DNA of 64,000 bases from Microbacterium sp. 10M-3C3 (GCF_003931875.1 NZ_CP034245.1:1612001-1676000), one strand, 5' to 3'. Counted from the first letter of the stretch, positions 10,064-25,711 are shown. Notes: generated by a model not told the origin, from the sequence alone. A program made the numbers and translations.

Positions 10064-10667
10064 TCTTGGGCGCGAGCTGCTCGATGATCGCCTTGGCGAC
10101 GTCCTGCATGGTCAGACGGCGGTCCATCGACGCCTTCTGGATCCAGCGGAACGCCTCGGGCTCGGTGAGGCCCATCTTCTCGTTCAGCAGGCCCTTCGCG
10201 CGGTCGACGAGCTTGCGGGTCTCGAAGCGCTCGACCATGTCGGCGACCTCGGCCTCGAGCGTGATGATCTGCTCGTAGCGGGCGAGGGCGATCTCGATCG
10301 CCGGCAGGAGGTCGTTCGGGGTGAAGGGCTTGACGACGTAGGCGAGGGCGCCCGCCTCGCTCGCGCGCTCGACGAGCTCCTTCTGGCTGAAGGCGGTCAG
10401 CAGCACGACCGGCGCGATGTGGTTCTTGCTCAGGCGCTCGGCGGCGCTGATGCCGTCCAGCTGCGGCATCTTCACATCCATGATGACGAGGTCGGGGCGC
10501 AGCTCCGTCGCCAGCTGGACAGCGGTCTCGCCGTCACCGGCCTCGCCGACCACGTCGTACCCGTTGTCGCGGAGGATCTCCACGATGTCGAGGCGGATGA
10601 GCGACTCGTCCTCGGCCACGACGACGCGGCGGGGGGTGGATGCGGAGGGAGACTCTTGCTCGGTCAC
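10056..10667 (-). CDS. pdtaR: ANTAR-domain response regulator (PdtaR-like antiterminator)
   Basis: 203 residues. The N-terminal receiver domain has the acidic pair in VVVAEDESLIRLD, the phospho-acceptor aspartate in LVIMDVKMPQLDG, the switch threonine in VLLTAFSQ and the lysine in YVVKPF. The C-terminal ANTAR RNA-binding domain (about 140-200) reads LVDRAKGLLNEKMGLTEPEAFRWIQKASMDRR. Phosphorylated ANTAR regulators bind paired hairpins in mRNA leaders and block terminators. In Mycobacterium PdtaR works with the sensor kinase PdtaS, usually encoded elsewhere, as here. The GTG start at 10667 follows a leaderless -10 box. Confidence 0.9.
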   Translation of the reverse strand: MTEQESPSASTPRRVVVAEDESLIRLDIVEILRDNGYDVVGEAGDGETAVQLATELRPDLVIMDVKMPQLDGISAAERLSKNHIAPVVLLTAFSQKELVERASEAGALAYVVKPFTPNDLLPAIEIALARYEQIITLEAEVADMVERFETRKLVDRAKGLLNEKMGLTEPEAFRWIQKASMDRRLTMQDVAKAIIEQLAPKKA

Positions 10668-10679
10668 ACATCCATCCTA
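10668..10679 (-). promoter_or_regulatory. Leaderless promoter -10 of pdtaR
   Basis: TAGGAT (10679-10674, minus strand), six bases, then GTG 10667. Confidence 0.45.
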
Positions 10680-10695
10680 GAGCGGGTCGTCCTCA

Positions 10696-10756
10696 CGCGA
10701 GAACGCGCGGATGCACGGCCCGTGCGGGCGAAAGCGTGCATCCGCGCGTTCTCGCG
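10696..10756. repeat. Perfect 22-bp inverted repeat between tRNA-Leu and pdtaR
   Basis: The arm at 10696-10717 (begins CGCGAGAACGCGCGGATGCA) is the exact reverse complement of 10735-10756, with a 17-base loop. The loop itself contains GCCCGTGCGGGC. The stem lies just past the 3' end of the tRNA and upstream of the pdtaR promoter. It could end tRNA transcription or be a copy of a dispersed intergenic repeat. There is no T tract. Confidence 0.65.
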
Positions 10757-10770
10757 GGGTCGATTCTCGT

Positions 10771-10852
10771 GCCGGTGGTGGGATTCGAACCCACACGCCC
10801 TTTCGGACAGAGCATTTTGAGTGCCCCGCGTCTGCCGTTCCGCCACACCGGC
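10771..10852 (-). tRNA. tRNA-Leu (anticodon CAA)
   Basis: An 82-base tRNA read on the minus strand. The acceptor stem is GCCGGTG pairing with CACCGGC, and the T arm reads GGGTTCGAATCCC. The anticodon loop CTCAAAA carries CAA at positions 34-36, which decodes UUG. The long variable arm (about CTGTCCGAAAGGGCG region) is typical of a class II leucine tRNA. CCA is not encoded. A TAGGGT -10-like element lies at 10874-10869. Confidence 0.93.
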
Positions 10853-10868
10853 TCGCACGTCGGCATCG

Positions 10869-10874
10869 ACCCTA
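10869..10874 (-). promoter_or_regulatory. Possible -10 element of tRNA-Leu
   Basis: TAGGGT on the minus strand, 16 bases before the first base of the tRNA. No good -35 box was found at 16-18 bases. Confidence 0.3.
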
Positions 10875-10885
10875 GCGCAGACGTC

Positions 10886-10912
10886 GGGGGCGGACCGGAG
10901 TGGTCCGCCCCC
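10886..10912 (-). terminator. Strong hairpin downstream of pyk
   Basis: GGGGGCGGACC and GGTCCGCCCCC form a perfect 11-bp stem with a 5-base loop, about ten bases past the pyk stop codon. There is no T tract, but GC-rich hairpins like this are common actinobacterial terminators. Confidence 0.7.
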
Positions 10913-10921
10913 AACGACGCG

Positions 10922-12370
10922 TCAGCGGTCGGCCTGATAGATCGGCGCGGCGCCGTGCACGGCGTCGCCCACGCGGTGCACGCGCAGGTCGTTCGTCGAC
11001 CCGGCGATGCCGGGAGGGGAACCGGAGATCACGACGACCTTGTCGCCGACCTCGGCCAGCTTGTTCGTCAGGAGGTAGTCGTCCACCTGCAGGAACATCA
11101 GGTCGGTGTGCGCGACGTGCTCGACGAGGTTCGCCTTCACGCCCCACGTGAGCGCGAGGCGGCGGCGGATCCCGGGCTCCGGCGTGAACGCGAGCATCGG
11201 GATCATCGAGCGCAGCCGCGACAGGCGGCGGGCGGAGTCGCCCGACTCGGTGAACACGCACAGGTACTTCGCCTCGACGAAGTCGGCGACCTCGACGGCA
11301 GCGAGCGTGATCGCGCCGCCCTGCGTGCGCGGCTTGTTGGTCAGCGGCAGGATGCGCTCGAGGCCGTGCTCCTCCGTCGACTCGACGATGCGGGCCATGG
11401 TCTCGACGACGACCACCGGGTATGCGCCCACGCTCGTCTCGCCCGAGAGCATGACGGCGTCCGCGCCGTCGAGGACCGCGTTGGCCACGTCGCTCGTCTC
11501 GGCGCGCGTGGGGACGGGGCTCGAGATCATCGACTCGAGCATCTGCGTGGCGACGATGACGGGCTTGGCCATGCGGCGCGACAGCTCGACCGCGCGCTTC
11601 TGCACAATCGGCACCGCCTCCAGCGGCAGCTCGACGCCGAGGTCGCCGCGGGCGACCATGATGCCGTCGAAGGCGTCGACGATCTCCTCGAGGTTGTCGA
11701 CGGCCTGGGGCTTCTCGATCTTGGCGATGATCGGGATCTGGCGCCCCTCTTCGGCCATGATCTCGTGCGCGCGCTCCACGTCCTTCGCGCTGCGCACGAA
11801 CGACAGCGCGATGAGGTCGGCGCCGGTGCGCAGGCCCCAGCGGAGGTCCGCCTCGTCCTTCTCGCTCAGCGCCGGCACGTTCACCGCGACGCCGGGCAGG
11901 TTGATGCCCTTGTTGTTGGAGACCGGGCCGCCCACGACCACTTCGGTGGTCACGGTGGTGTCGTCGGCCTCCACGACGCGCACACGCACCTTGCCGTCGT
12001 CGATGAGGAGGAAATCGCCCGGGCGGACGTCCTGCGGCAGGCCCTTGAACGTCGTCGAGACGAGGTCCTTCGTGCCGGGCACGTCGTCGATCGTAATGCG
12101 GAAGATGTCGCCGGGCGCGAGATCGTGCGGGCCGTCGGCGAAGCGGCCGAGGCGGATCTTCGGGCCCTGCAGGTCGACGAGCACCGCGACGGCGCGCCCT
12201 GCGTCATCGGCCGCCTTGCGGACGTTGGCGAAGTTGGCGTCGTGCACGGAGTAGTCGCCGTGACTGAGGTTCAGGCGGGCGACGTCGACGCCGGCGTCGA
12301 TGATGGCGCGGACCGCCTCATACGTCGACGTGGCGGGACCCAGGGTGGCGACGATCTTGGCGCGTCTCAT
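10922..12370 (-). CDS. pyk: Pyruvate kinase
   Basis: 482 residues, the normal bacterial length. It converts phosphoenolpyruvate and ADP to pyruvate and ATP. Sequence hallmarks are MRRAKIVATLGPAT at the N-terminus, LNLSHGDY, the catalytic lysine block IPIIAKIEKPQAV, the metal-binding MVARGDLGVE, and ATQMLESMI with TRAE. The C-terminal effector domain (about 345-482) is present. The gene is last in a minus-strand run after gltB-gltD and is followed by a strong hairpin and tRNA-Leu. A position downstream of lgt near pyk is conserved in other Actinobacteria. Confidence 0.97.
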   Translation of the reverse strand: MRRAKIVATLGPATSTYEAVRAIIDAGVDVARLNLSHGDYSVHDANFANVRKAADDAGRAVAVLVDLQGPKIRLGRFADGPHDLAPGDIFRITIDDVPGTKDLVSTTFKGLPQDVRPGDFLLIDDGKVRVRVVEADDTTVTTEVVVGGPVSNNKGINLPGVAVNVPALSEKDEADLRWGLRTGADLIALSFVRSAKDVERAHEIMAEEGRQIPIIAKIEKPQAVDNLEEIVDAFDGIMVARGDLGVELPLEAVPIVQKRAVELSRRMAKPVIVATQMLESMISSPVPTRAETSDVANAVLDGADAVMLSGETSVGAYPVVVVETMARIVESTEEHGLERILPLTNKPRTQGGAITLAAVEVADFVEAKYLCVFTESGDSARRLSRLRSMIPMLAFTPEPGIRRRLALTWGVKANLVEHVAHTDLMFLQVDDYLLTNKLAEVGDKVVVISGSPPGIAGSTNDLRVHRVGDAVHGAAPIYQADR

Positions 12371-12430
12371 CCGTGTGTGATCTCCGTGAGAGGGAAGGGT
12401 GGGGTGCTGGGCCGAAGGGCCTCGGCCAGC

Positions 12431-18476
<6,046 letters not shown>

Positions 18477-18527
18477 ACCTACCGTCCTCAGTTGATACTC
18501 AAGATGGGACGACGTCGGCCCAGATGT

Positions 18528-19556
18528 CTACTTCGTGGCTGTGTGCGTTGTGACGGTGGTGCTTGTGGCGGCGCCGACGCGATCCTCCGTCGCGGGCGGT
18601 TCGCTCACGTCGACGAAGTCGTTGGGGTTCCGTGATTCTACCCCGGCTTTGCCCTTGGCCTCGCGTCCGGGCTGATACGGCGAGGGCTCGTACCCCGGGT
18701 GGCGGCGCTTCTGGACGAAGAACACGACGATGCCGAGGAGGACCGCGGCGATGGCCGCCCATACGTTCGTGCGGATGCCGAAGTAGATCTCGCTCGGGTC
18801 GATGCGGATGGATTCCCACACGATGCGCCCGGCGCCGTACCAGATGAGGTAGAGCGCGAACAGGCGTCCCCACTGCAGGCGGAAGCGGTGACCCACCCAC
18901 AGCAGCACCGCGGCGCCGAGGAGGTTCCACAGGACCTCGTACAGGAACGTGGGGTGAAAAAGCGTTCCCGGGGCCAGGCCCGCAGGGAAGGCGGGGTTGG
19001 TGCTCTCGATCTCGAGCCCCCACGGCAGGTCGGTGGGAAGGCCGAACAGCTCGTGGTTGAACCAGTTGCCGAAGCGTCCGAGCGCCTGCGCGATGAGCAG
19101 ACCGGGCGCGAGCGCGTCGGCGAACGACGTGAAGCGGATGCCGGTCCACCGGCAGCCGAGCCACGCCCCGATGCCGCCGCCGATGAGGGCGCCGAAGATC
19201 GCGATGCCGCCCTCCCAGATCGCCCACACCGAGCCGGGCTGGAACGGGTTCCACGGGTTGGAGCCCGGCCCGAAGTAGAAGCCCGGGTGGGTGAGCACGT
19301 GGAAGATGCGCGCCCCGATGATGGCCAGCGGGACCGCGAGCAGCGCGATGTCGATCACGACCCAGCGCTCGGCGCCGCGACGCGAGAGACGGTGGTTCGT
19401 CAGGAGCACCGCGACGATGATCCCCGCGATGATGCACAGCGCGTAGAAGTGGATGCGCAGCGAGAACGAGAAGATCGGCACGTCGATGTAGCTGACGGGC
19501 GGGCTCGGGATGCTGGCGAGCACGGCGGATCCCGCGCTCGTGAGGGCGAACGACAT
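18528..19556 (-). CDS. lgt: Prolipoprotein diacylglyceryl transferase
   Basis: 342 residues. This integral membrane enzyme attaches diacylglycerol from phosphatidylglycerol to the lipobox cysteine of prolipoproteins. The family signature is LGRFGNWFNHELFGLPTDLPWGL at about residue 155. HFYALCIIAGIIVAVLL is an early transmembrane helix and WESIRIDP lies near the C-terminal end of the core. A charged cytosolic tail of about 60 residues follows the last helix, common in actinobacterial Lgt. The ATG at 19556 is supported by a -10 box seven bases upstream; an upstream in-frame extension has no family similarity. Confidence 0.96.
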   Translation of the reverse strand: MSFALTSAGSAVLASIPSPPVSYIDVPIFSFSLRIHFYALCIIAGIIVAVLLTNHRLSRRGAERWVVIDIALLAVPLAIIGARIFHVLTHPGFYFGPGSNPWNPFQPGSVWAIWEGGIAIFGALIGGGIGAWLGCRWTGIRFTSFADALAPGLLIAQALGRFGNWFNHELFGLPTDLPWGLEIESTNPAFPAGLAPGTLFHPTFLYEVLWNLLGAAVLLWVGHRFRLQWGRLFALYLIWYGAGRIVWESIRIDPSEIYFGIRTNVWAAIAAVLLGIVVFFVQKRRHPGYEPSPYQPGREAKGKAGVESRNPNDFVDVSEPPATEDRVGAATSTTVTTHTATK

Positions 19557-19569
19557 GGGTTCGAGTCTA
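19557..19569 (-). promoter_or_regulatory. Leaderless promoter -10 of lgt, overlapping the trpA stop
   Basis: TAGACT (19569-19564) includes the TAG stop codon of trpA and is followed by seven bases and the lgt ATG. lgt can therefore be transcribed independently of the trp genes. Confidence 0.5.
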
Positions 19570-20358
19570 AGCGGGGCGGGCCGTGCCCGCCGACAGCTCC
19601 CGCGCCGAGGCCGCGAGGCCCTCGACGCCGCCGTCGCGGAGCGCGCGCACGAGCGCCGTGCCGACGATCGCGCCGTCGGCGTACTCCATGACGCCCGCGA
19701 CCTGCGCGGCGTTGGAGATGCCGATGCCGACGCACGCGCGCTCGGCGCGGCGCTCACGCAGGCGCGTCACGAGCCCGCGGGCGGCGGCGTCCAGCTGCGC
19801 CCGCTCCCCCGTGATGCCCATCGTGGAGACGGTGTAGACGAACCCGGTGGAGGCCGCGACGATCATGTCGAGCCGCTCGTCGGTGGAGGTCGGCGCGGCG
19901 AGGAAGACGCGGTCGAGGCCGGTCCGCTCGGAGGCGGCGATCCACTCCGCGGCGGCGTCGGGGGTGATGTCGGGCGTGATGAGACCCGCCCCGCCGGCGG
20001 CGAGCAGCGCATCGGCGTATCGATCGACGCCGTACTGCACGACGGGATTCCAGTACGTCATGACGAGCACGGGCACATCGACCTGCCGCGTGATCTCCGC
20101 AATCGTCGGGAAGAGGTCGCGCAGGCGGAACCCGGCGGCCAGCGCCGTCTGCGTCGCCTCCTGGATGACGGGGCCGTCCATGACGGGGTCGCTGTAGGGC
20201 GGGCCGATCTCCAGCACGTCGGCGCCGTTCTCGGCGAGGGCCACCGCGGCGGCGATGCTCGTGTCGATGTCGGGGAACCCGGCCGGCAGGTACCCGACGA
20301 GCGCGCCGCGCCCCTCGGCGTGCGCGGCGTCGATCGCCGCAGCCACGCGGGAGGTCAC
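19567..20358 (-). CDS. trpA: Tryptophan synthase alpha subunit
   Basis: 263 residues. It cleaves indole-3-glycerol phosphate to indole and glyceraldehyde 3-phosphate inside the alpha2-beta2 complex. The TIM barrel carries [13 protein letters not shown]. The catalytic glutamate is in [21 protein letters not shown], which also holds the catalytic aspartate of SDP. The phosphate loop lies near the C-terminus ([24 protein letters not shown]). The start overlaps the trpB stop by 4 bases (ATGA), matching the need for equimolar subunits. Confidence 0.97.
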   Translation of the reverse strand: MTSRVAAAIDAAHAEGRGALVGYLPAGFPDIDTSIAAAVALAENGADVLEIGPPYSDPVMDGPVIQEATQTALAAGFRLRDLFPTIAEITRQVDVPVLVMTYWNPVVQYGVDRYADALLAAGGAGLITPDITPDAAAEWIAASERTGLDRVFLAAPTSTDERLDMIVAASTGFVYTVSTMGITGERAQLDAAARGLVTRLRERRAERACVGIGISNAAQVAGVMEYADGAIVGTALVRALRDGGVEGLAASARELSAGTARPA

Positions 20359-21620
20359 AGCTTGGTCCCGACGCCGTGCGCCGCGTCGACGTCGGCGGCG
20401 GCCGCGGCGAGGGCCTCGGCGGGGTCGCGGTCGTACAGCTCGAAGTAACGGGCGGCGGTGTCCATGTCCTTGTCACCGCGTCCGGACAGGCAGATGGCGA
20501 GCACCGCGTCGGGGCCGAGCTCGCGTCCGATCCGGAGCGCGCCGGCCAGCGCGTGCGCCGATTCGATCGCGGGGATGATGCCCTCGGTCTCGCTGAGCAG
20601 GCGCAGCGCCTGCATCGCCTCGTCGTCGGTGGCGGGGATGTACTCGGCCCGTCCGATCGCGGCCAGCCACGCGTGCTCGGGGCCGACGCCCGGATAGTCC
20701 AGGCCCGCGGAGATGGAGTGCGACTCGACGGTCTGACCGTCCTCGTCCTGGAGGACGAACGTGCGGGCCCCGTGGAGCACGCCCGCGCGGCCGCGCTCGA
20801 TAGAGGCGGCGTGGCGCGGGGTGTCGACGCCGTCGCCGGCCGCTTCGACGCCGTACAGCTTGACGTCGGCGTCGTCGAGGAACGCGTCGAACATGCCGAT
20901 CGCGTTCGACCCGCCGCCCACGCACGCGAAGACCGCGTCGGGAAGGCGGCCGACCTCGTCGAGGAGCTGCTGCCGCGCCTCCTCGCCGATGATCTTCTGG
21001 AAGTCGCGCACCATCGCCGGGAACGGGTGCGGGCCGGCCGCGGTGCCGAAGATGTAGTTCGTCGTCTCGACGCTCGCGACCCAGTCGCGGTAGGCCTCGT
21101 TGATCGCGTCCTTGAGCGTGCGCGAGCCCGTGCGCACCGGAATGACCTCGGCGCCGAGGAGCCGCATCCGCGCGACGTTCAGCGCCTGCCGCTCGGTGTC
21201 GACCTCGCCCATGTAGATCGTGCAGTCGAAGCCGAACAGCGCGGCGGCGGTCGCGGTGGCCACCCCGTGCTGGCCGGCGCCGGTCTCGGCGATCACGCGC
21301 GTCTTGCCGAGGCGCTGGGTGAGGAGCGCCTGGCCGAGCACGTTGTTGATCTTGTGCGATCCGGTGTGGTTGAGGTCTTCGCGCTTCAGGAAGACGCGGG
21401 CGCCGCCGGCGTGGGCGGCGAAGCGCGGCACCTCCGTGAGGACGGACGGGCGTCCCGCGTAGCTGTGCAGCAGGCCGCGCAGCTCGTCGAGGAAGGCCGG
21501 ATCGGCCATCGCCGCCTCGTAGACGGCGGTCAGCTCGTCGATGGCGGCGATGAGCGACTCGGGCATGTACCGGCCGCCGAAGTCGCCGAAGAACGGACCG
21601 GGCTGGTCGCGCAGGCTCAT
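20355..21620 (-). CDS. trpB: Tryptophan synthase beta subunit
   Basis: 421 residues. A PLP enzyme that condenses indole with serine. The PLP lysine lies in [15 protein letters not shown], followed by the phosphate-binding [12 protein letters not shown] and the C-terminal [21 protein letters not shown] at the N-terminus is the standard TrpB opening. Both ends overlap neighbours by 4 bases (trpC stop and trpA start), so the trpCBA block is one translational unit. Confidence 0.97.
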   Translation of the reverse strand: MSLRDQPGPFFGDFGGRYMPESLIAAIDELTAVYEAAMADPAFLDELRGLLHSYAGRPSVLTEVPRFAAHAGGARVFLKREDLNHTGSHKINNVLGQALLTQRLGKTRVIAETGAGQHGVATATAAALFGFDCTIYMGEVDTERQALNVARMRLLGAEVIPVRTGSRTLKDAINEAYRDWVASVETTNYIFGTAAGPHPFPAMVRDFQKIIGEEARQQLLDEVGRLPDAVFACVGGGSNAIGMFDAFLDDADVKLYGVEAAGDGVDTPRHAASIERGRAGVLHGARTFVLQDEDGQTVESHSISAGLDYPGVGPEHAWLAAIGRAEYIPATDDEAMQALRLLSETEGIIPAIESAHALAGALRIGRELGPDAVLAICLSGRGDKDMDTAARYFELYDRDPAEALAAAAADVDAAHGVGTKL

Positions 21621-22426
21621 GAGGGGTGCACCTCCTGGGTGTCGCGGATGCCGCGGAACGCGCGGAGCGTCGCGACGGGATCGCCCGTCACGAGCGCCTC
21701 GCCCACGAGGACGACGTCGGCGCCCGCGGCACGGTAGTGCGCGACGTCCTCGGGCGTGCGCACGGCGGATTCGGCGATCTTGACGGCGTCGGCGGGGATG
21801 CGCTCGACGAGCCGCCCGAACAGATCGCGGTCGAGTTCGAAGGTCGAGAGGTCGCGGGCGTTGACGCCGATGAGGCTCGCGCCCAGGTCGGCGGCGCGCT
21901 CGACCTCGTCGAGGGAGTGGGTCTCGACGAGCGGGGTCATGCCCAGCTCGAGGACGAGCGCGTGCAGCTGCGTCAGCACCCGCGGCTCGAGGCCCGCGAC
22001 GATGAGGAGGACGATGTCGGCGCCCGCGGCACGGGCTTCGAACACCTGGTAGGGCGTCGCGATGAAGTCCTTGCGCAGCATCGGCAGCGACACTGCGGCG
22101 CGGACGGCCTCGAGGTCGGCGAGGCTTCCCTTGAACCGGCGCTGCTCCGTCAGGACGGAGATGGCAGTTGCACCGCCCTCCTCGTACCGCGACGCCTGGA
22201 GCGCCGGGTCGGGGATCGCGGCCAGGTCGCCGCGCGACGGGCTCGCGCGCTTGACCTCGGCGATGATCTTGACGATGTCGGCCGGCGCAAGCGCGGCGCG
22301 GGCGTCGAGGGCCGGGGGCGCCGCCGCGGCGGCGCGCTCGACGTCGGCGAGCGGCCGTGTCGCGGCCCGCGCCTCGGCGTCTTCGACCGCTCCCGCGGTG
22401 AGCTCGGCGAGCAGATTCGTGGTCAT
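21617..22426 (-). CDS. trpC: Indole-3-glycerol phosphate synthase
   Basis: 269 residues. Stand-alone TrpC ring-closure enzyme, not fused to TrpF. Motifs in order are [15 protein letters not shown] (catalytic lysine), [37 protein letters not shown] and [13 protein letters not shown], then [11 protein letters not shown]. The ATG at 22426 sits behind GAGGAG; possible upstream starts lack similarity. It forms trpCBA with its downstream partners. The first-step gene trpE, normally a short way upstream in this cluster, is absent here. Confidence 0.96.
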   Translation of the reverse strand: MTTNLLAELTAGAVEDAEARAATRPLADVERAAAAAPPALDARAALAPADIVKIIAEVKRASPSRGDLAAIPDPALQASRYEEGGATAISVLTEQRRFKGSLADLEAVRAAVSLPMLRKDFIATPYQVFEARAAGADIVLLIVAGLEPRVLTQLHALVLELGMTPLVETHSLDEVERAADLGASLIGVNARDLSTFELDRDLFGRLVERIPADAVKIAESAVRTPEDVAHYRAAGADVVLVGEALVTGDPVATLRAFRGIRDTQEVHPS

Positions 22427-22485
22427 GGGCTGTCGCTCCTCGATGATCCGGTGGTGGTGTCCGCCCCCACCCTGGCGACAGGACG

Positions 22486-22716
22486 TCAGTGCTGCTTGGA
22501 GGCGACCTTCGCGCCGCCGACGCCGTAGCCGGCGCGCGCCATGACCCAGCCCACGATGAGCCCGACCACCACGAGCGCCGCCGACGCCCACACGAGCCAC
22601 GGCACGTTGAAGAAGAACGCGGTCGTGCCGATCGCGATCGCGACGAGCATGATGATGACGGCCGTCCACGCAGCCGGCGAGTGTCCGTGACCGGGGTCGC
22701 CGATGTGGTTGCTCAT
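22486..22716 (-). CDS. HGxxPAAW-family small membrane protein
   Basis: 76 residues with two predicted transmembrane helices ([21 protein letters not shown] and [20 protein letters not shown]). The N-terminal GHGHSPAAW matches the HGxxPAAW signature that names this actinobacterial family, which is regularly found next to trpC. Function is unknown. The ATG at 22716 has a GGAGA ribosome binding site. A TAGACT -10 box lies 44 bases upstream, so a promoter for this gene and trpCBA may start here. Confidence 0.8.
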   Translation of the reverse strand: MSNHIGDPGHGHSPAAWTAVIIMLVAIAIGTTAFFFNVPWLVWASAALVVVGLIVGWVMARAGYGVGGAKVASKQH

Positions 22717-22759
22717 GGGTCTCCTTCGCGTGCCGGCGCGCACGGGCGCGCACCCCTTC

Positions 22760-22765
22760 AGTCTA
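22760..22765 (-). promoter_or_regulatory. Possible -10 element upstream of the HGxxPAAW-trpCBA block
   Basis: TAGACT on the minus strand. The 43-base leader contains the self-complementary GCGCGC-CCGT-GCGCGC hairpin. No leader peptide with tryptophan codons is visible. Confidence 0.35.
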
Positions 22766-22789
22766 CCGGTGCCGCGCGGCGCCCGTTGG

Positions 22790-23398
22790 TCAGGGCGCCT
22801 GCTCGTCGCGCGTGGGGTCCTGCCCGCGCGACAGGTCGTCCCAGGAGTCGATCGCATCGTGCGGTCGCGACGCTCCGCGCGCCCCGTCGGCGGCGACGGC
22901 GTCGTAGCGGCGGGACGCCCCCGACCGCCACGCGCGCGCGGTCGCGAGCGTCCAGACGGCGCCGGCCAGCAGGAGCACCTGCGCCGCGGTCGTGACGGCC
23001 GGCCACGGGGTCGCCGAGATGGATGCGACGAGGCCGGAGACGCCCTCGAGTCCCGCGATGCCCGTCGCACCGGTCACCGTCGACGCCGCGGCCGACACCG
23101 GGGCGGTGACGGCGATCGTGCCCGCGAGCGCGCCGAGGACGAGCGCGACGACCGCCCCGAGAACGCCGAACACGTACCGCAGCACGGTTCCGACGATCGA
23201 CAGCGCCGCGCCGAGGGCGAGGACGGCGAGCCCGAGCGGCGTGAGAACCGGCAGGGCTGCGGATCCGGCCACCTCGAGGGCCTGTGCGGAGCCGTCGTCC
23301 AGAGTGACGACGAGCCACGTCTGCGTCGCCGCGATGACGCTCAGCGCCCCCGCGGCGAGCATCGCCACGACGCCGAGCAGCCGCGCGCGTCGCGTCAC
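22790..23398 (-). CDS. Tryptophan-operon-associated membrane protein
   Basis: 202 residues, four predicted transmembrane segments ([72 protein letters not shown]) and the QTWLVV motif in the first loop. This is the Trp_oprn_chp family, found with trp genes in Actinobacteria (Rv1610 in M. tuberculosis). Biochemical role is unknown. The GTG start overlaps the hisI stop by 4 bases (GTGA), whereas in relatives trpE usually comes just before this gene. Confidence 0.85.
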   Translation of the reverse strand: MTRRARLLGVVAMLAAGALSVIAATQTWLVVTLDDGSAQALEVAGSAALPVLTPLGLAVLALGAALSIVGTVLRYVFGVLGAVVALVLGALAGTIAVTAPVSAAASTVTGATGIAGLEGVSGLVASISATPWPAVTTAAQVLLLAGAVWTLATARAWRSGASRRYDAVAADGARGASRPHDAIDSWDDLSRGQDPTRDEQAP

Positions 23399-23754
23399 GG
23401 CAGGGCGTCCGTCACGGGCTGCAGGTCGTCGGCGTCGAAGCACGTCCGCGTGCCGGTGTGGCAGGCGGGGCCGACCTGCTCCACCTGGATGAGCAGCGCG
23501 TCGCCGTCGCAATCGAGGCGCGCACCGCGCACGAGCTGGATGTGTCCCGAGGTGTCGCCCTTGCGCCAGTACTCCTGGCGCGAGCGCGACCAGAAGGTGA
23601 CGCGACCGGACGTGAGCGTGCGGCGCAGCGCCTCCGCATCCATCCACCCGAGCATGAGCACCTCGCCGGTGTCGTGCTGCTGGATGATCGCCGGGGCCAG
23701 GCCCGCCTCGGTGAAGGCGACGCGGGCGATGCGCTCCTCGATCGTGTCGGTCAT
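23395..23754 (-). CDS. hisI: Phosphoribosyl-AMP cyclohydrolase
   Basis: 119 residues. Third step of histidine synthesis, opening the adenine ring of PR-AMP. Family motifs are [33 protein letters not shown] and the zinc/magnesium site with CDGDALL and CHTGTRTCF. It is the monofunctional form, consistent with a separate hisE in this window. Its start overlaps hisF by 4 bases. Confidence 0.96.
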   Translation of the reverse strand: MTDTIEERIARVAFTEAGLAPAIIQQHDTGEVLMLGWMDAEALRRTLTSGRVTFWSRSRQEYWRKGDTSGHIQLVRGARLDCDGDALLIQVEQVGPACHTGTRTCFDADDLQPVTDALP

Positions 23755-24515
23755 GCCCGCACCTCGATCCCTTCGGTCGCAAGAGCCTGCTTGACCTCGC
23801 CGACGGTCAGCATGCCGCTGTGGAACACGGATGCGGCGAGCACGGCGTCCGCTCCGGCGTGGACGGCCGGCGCGAAGTGGTCCAGGGCGCCGGCGCCGCC
23901 GGAGGCGATGACCGGGACGCTCGAGACCTCGCGCATGAGCGTGACCAGCTCGAGGTCGAAGCCGTTCTTCGTGCCGTCGGCGTCGATGGAGTTCACCAGC
24001 AGCTCGCCGGCGCCGCGCTCGGTGGCCTCGCGCGCCCACTCCAAGGCGTCGAGCGTCGTCTCGGTACGACCGCCGTGCGTCGTCACGACGAAGCCGGACG
24101 GCGTCGACGGAGAGCGCTTGACGTCGAGCGAGAGCACGAGCACCTGCGCGCCGAAGCGGTCGGCGATCTCGTCGAGAAGGCCCGGCCGGGCGATCGCGGC
24201 GGAGTTGACGCCGATCTTGTCGGCTCCGACCGACAGCAGCCGTGCGACGTCGTCGACGGTGCGCACTCCCCCGCCGACGGTGAGCGGGATGAAGACCTGC
24301 TCGGCCGTACGGCGCACGACGTCGTACGTCGTGGCGCGCTCGTCGACCGTCGCGGTGACGTCCAGGAACGTGATCTCATCGGCGCCCTGCGCGAAGTACA
24401 GCGCCGCGAGCTCGACGGGATCCCCCATGTCGCGCAGGTTCTCGAAGTTCACGCCCTTGACCACGCGCCCGGCGGCGACGTCCAGGCACGGGATGACGCG
24501 GCGGGCCAGCGACAT
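23751..24515 (-). CDS. hisF: Imidazole glycerol phosphate synthase cyclase subunit
   Basis: 254 residues. With HisH it makes imidazole glycerol phosphate and AICAR from PRFAR. The catalytic aspartates are in [18 protein letters not shown] (Asp11) and VLSLDVK (about Asp130). Phosphate-binding loops are TVGGGVRT and IASGGAG. hisH and hisA are not in the window. The gene lies between hisG (16-base gap) and hisI (4-base overlap). Confidence 0.97.
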   Translation of the reverse strand: MSLARRVIPCLDVAAGRVVKGVNFENLRDMGDPVELAALYFAQGADEITFLDVTATVDERATTYDVVRRTAEQVFIPLTVGGGVRTVDDVARLLSVGADKIGVNSAAIARPGLLDEIADRFGAQVLVLSLDVKRSPSTPSGFVVTTHGGRTETTLDALEWAREATERGAGELLVNSIDADGTKNGFDLELVTLMREVSSVPVIASGGAGALDHFAPAVHAGADAVLAASVFHSGMLTVGEVKQALATEGIEVRA

Positions 24516-24531
24516 CAGCGGCGACCTCCGT

Positions 24532-25374
24532 TCACAGGCGTGCGGCGTGGATCTCGGTCACGAGGATCGCGCGCGCGCCGATGGCGTGTAGCGCGTCCAT
24601 GACCTGGTTGACGCCGCGGCGCGGGCTCATGACGCGCACCGCGACCCACTCGGGATCGCGCAGCGGCGAGATCGTCGGCGACTCGATGCCGGGGGCGACG
24701 GCCACCGCCTCCTCGACGAGGCGCGCCGGCAGATCGTAGTCGATGAGCACGTAGCGGCGGGCGACCAGGACGCCGCGCAGGCGCCGCAGCAGCGTGTCGG
24801 TGCCGGGGGCGTCCTGCGGGCCGGCGATGAGGACCGCCTCCGACTCCAGGAGCGCGGGTCCGAAGATCTCCAGGCCCGCCTGACGCAGGGTCGTGCCGGT
24901 GGAGACGACGTCGGCCACGGCGTCGGCGACGCCGAGCTGCACGGCGGATTCGACGGCGCCGTCCAGGGGCACGAGGTCGACGGCGATCCCCCGCTCGTCG
25001 AGGAACCGGTCGACGAGCCCCGGGTACGCCGTGGCGACGCGGACGCCCTGGAGGTCCTCGAGCTGTGTGAAGCGGCCCGGACGCCCCGCGAAGCGGAACG
25101 TCGAGTCGCCGAACCCGAGCGCCTCGATCTCGCGGGCGCCGGGCATGCGCGCGTCCAGCAGGAGGTCGCGTCCCGTGATGCCGACGTCGAGCGCGCCGGA
25201 TCCGACGTACGTCGCGATATCACGCGGGCGGAGGTAGAAGAACTCGACCTCGTTGACGGGGTCGGCGACATACAGGTCTTTCGGGTCTCGACGGCCGGTG
25301 TATCCGGCTTCGGCGAGCATCTCGGAGGCGGTCTCGGCGAGCGAGCCCTTGTTCGGCACGGCGATGCGCAGCAT
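24532..25374 (-). CDS. hisG: ATP phosphoribosyltransferase
   Basis: 280 residues, the long HisG form that carries its own C-terminal ACT-like domain for histidine feedback inhibition ([35 protein letters not shown]). The N-terminal half has [10 protein letters not shown] and the PRPP-binding region [18 protein letters not shown]. First step of histidine synthesis. ATG 25374 is chosen because [10 protein letters not shown] is the conserved opening; an upstream in-frame start adds an unconserved tail. Confidence 0.96.
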   Translation of the reverse strand: MLRIAVPNKGSLAETASEMLAEAGYTGRRDPKDLYVADPVNEVEFFYLRPRDIATYVGSGALDVGITGRDLLLDARMPGAREIEALGFGDSTFRFAGRPGRFTQLEDLQGVRVATAYPGLVDRFLDERGIAVDLVPLDGAVESAVQLGVADAVADVVSTGTTLRQAGLEIFGPALLESEAVLIAGPQDAPGTDTLLRRLRGVLVARRYVLIDYDLPARLVEEAVAVAPGIESPTISPLRDPEWVAVRVMSPRRGVNQVMDALHAIGARAILVTEIHAARL

Positions 25375-25412
25375 GGGGTTCCTGGGTCGAAGGCGAGCGG
25401 TCGGGCGGGCGC

Positions 25413-25676
25413 TCACAGATGTCGGTAGACGTCCTCGAGCGTGAGGCCCTTCGCGAGCATGAGCACCTGGAGGTGGTACAGCAGCTGCGAGATCTCCTCG
25501 GCGGCCGCTGCATCCGACTCGTATTCGGCCGCCATCCAGACCTCGGCGGCCTCCTCGACGATCTTCTTGCCGATCGTGTGCACGCCCGCGTCCAGCTCCG
25601 CCACAGTGCCGGATCCGGCGGGGCGGTCGGCCGCCTTCGCGGCGAGCTCCGCGAACAGGGCGTCGAACGTCTTCAC
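25413..25676 (-). CDS. hisE: Phosphoribosyl-ATP diphosphatase
   Basis: 87 residues of the MazG-like fold. It hydrolyses PR-ATP to PR-AMP. Motifs: [14 protein letters not shown], then [15 protein letters not shown] whose glutamates bind magnesium, and [17 protein letters not shown]. The GTG at 25676 is fixed by a leaderless -10 box, so hisE is probably the first gene of hisE-hisG-hisF-hisI and the membrane protein. Confidence 0.94.
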   Translation of the reverse strand: MKTFDALFAELAAKAADRPAGSGTVAELDAGVHTIGKKIVEEAAEVWMAAEYESDAAAAEEISQLLYHLQVLMLAKGLTLEDVYRHL

Positions 25677-25688
25677 CGTCTCAGGGTA
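25677..25688 (-). promoter_or_regulatory. Leaderless promoter -10 of the hisEGFI operon
   Basis: TACCCT (25688-25683, minus strand), six bases, then the hisE GTG. Confidence 0.45.
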
Positions 25689-25711
25689 TCGAACGCGCGG
25701 AGGGGTCCGGT

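Noticed and set aside
22486..22789. trp leader peptide or T-box before trpC
   Set aside because: No short frame with tandem Trp codons and no T-box sequence or terminator/antiterminator pair was seen.
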